A stretch of DNA of 6,122 bases from an uncultured Clostridia bacterium (lineage in GTDB: Bacteria; Bacillota; Clostridia; Lachnospirales; Lachnospiraceae), in contig CALASV010000207.1 of NCBI GenBank assembly GCA_937888895.1, positions 1-6,122 on the forward strand. The letters are read 5' to 3'. A program made the position numbers and the translations under genes. The notes below the pieces were generated by a model. It searched no databases. It was given only the letters and a program-made list of their open reading frames with translations, and was not told the origin of the DNA. This document shows, in pieces, positions 5,887-6,122 of this stretch (within the stretch, counting starts at the first letter, position 1; every line of letters starts with the position of its first letter).

Positions 5887-6122
5887 ATGAGAAAGAAAAT
5901 AATGGCAGCATTACTTGCTGGAGTAATGGTATTAGCAGTTGGTTGTGGTGGCAAAGGAGAAAGTGGAAATGTTACTCTTGGAGAATATAAAGGACTTACT
6001 TTAACAAGTGTTTCTCAAGCAACCGTAGATACAGAGGTAAATGCTATTTTAGAAAGTTATACAGAATTTGTAGAAGTAGACCGTGCTGCAAAAGAAGGAG
6101 ATACTGTAAATATCAACTTTGT
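5887..6122 (+). CDS. Trigger-factor/FKBP-like peptidyl-prolyl isomerase lipoprotein (3' partial)
   Basis: Only the first 78 codons are present; the gene runs off the right edge. The ATG at 5887 follows AAAGGA (5872-5877) by 9 bases. Seen: a short signal peptide MRKKIMAALLAGVMVLAVGC with lipobox LAVGC, so Cys20 would be lipidated, then a GGKGESGN linker. The rest, LGEYKGLTLT, DTEVNAILESY, VDRAAKEGDTVNINF, matches the run into the FKBP-type PPIase domain of trigger factor (LGxYKGL ... VxDRAAxxGDTVxIxF). Lachnospiraceae and related clostridia carry exported lipoproteins of this kind, thought to help fold secreted proteins at the membrane surface. Cytosolic trigger factor lacks a signal peptide and begins with a ribosome-binding domain, which is absent here. 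The catalytic part lies outside the window, so activity cannot be judged. Confidence 0.75.
   Translation, partial: MRKKIMAALLAGVMVLAVGCGGKGESGNVTLGEYKGLTLTSVSQATVDTEVNAILESYTEFVEVDRAAKEGDTVNINF

Noticed and set aside
5742..5954. Minus-strand 70-codon open frame across the start of the PPIase-like lipoprotein
   Set aside because: It overlaps a clear promoter, ribosome binding site and signal peptide on the other strand. Its composition is that of AT-rich antisense.

Overview
The window looks like chromosomal DNA of a low-GC, Gram-positive anaerobe, most likely a gut clostridium of the Lachnospiraceae. The reasons are the visibly AT-rich coding sequence, strong AGGAG-type ribosome binding sites, the two-chain oxygen-sensitive L-serine dehydratase (separate beta and alpha genes), several lipoproteins with short Gram-positive signal peptides, and a trigger-factor-like PPIase lipoprotein of the sort common in that family. 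The family-level assignment is inference, since no rRNA or other phylogenetic marker is present.

Region 1 (1-2815) is a plus-strand operon of surface lipoprotein genes. A gene cut by the left edge encodes a propeller-like N-terminal segment followed by a family-1 extracellular solute-binding domain. Ten bases later a second lipoprotein gene begins, which also looks like a beta-propeller protein. It is broken by a frameshift in a T-rich stretch between 2173 and 2204. Skipping one base there restores a 422-residue reading frame. A long intrinsic terminator (2753-2814) closes the unit.

Region 2 (2816-4565) is the serine catabolism operon. A near-consensus promoter at 2854-2882 precedes sdaAB (beta subunit with ACT domain), and sdaAA (catalytic [4Fe-4S] alpha subunit) follows 20 bases later. 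Together they would deaminate L-serine to pyruvate and ammonia. A hairpin at 4536-4565 lies between sdaAA and the convergent gene. Its U-rich tail is only on the minus strand.

Region 3 (4566-5757) holds two divergent genes. On the minus strand is a 99-residue protein with one N-terminal hydrophobic segment and a very acidic Glu/Thr/Val-rich tail, of unknown function. On the plus strand is an MgtC/SapB-family membrane protein with a C-terminal ACT-like domain. The 149 bp between them contains a good minus-strand promoter.

Region 4 (5758-6122) has an extended -10 promoter and the first 78 codons of a lipoprotein resembling trigger-factor/FKBP-type peptidyl-prolyl isomerases; it is cut by the right edge.

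I found no phage, CRISPR, transposon, tRNA or rRNA signal. The window reads as mostly ordinary core metabolism plus accessory surface lipoproteins. The points most worth following up are the broken propeller lipoprotein, the unusual lipoprotein pair, and the small acidic membrane protein next to mgtC.
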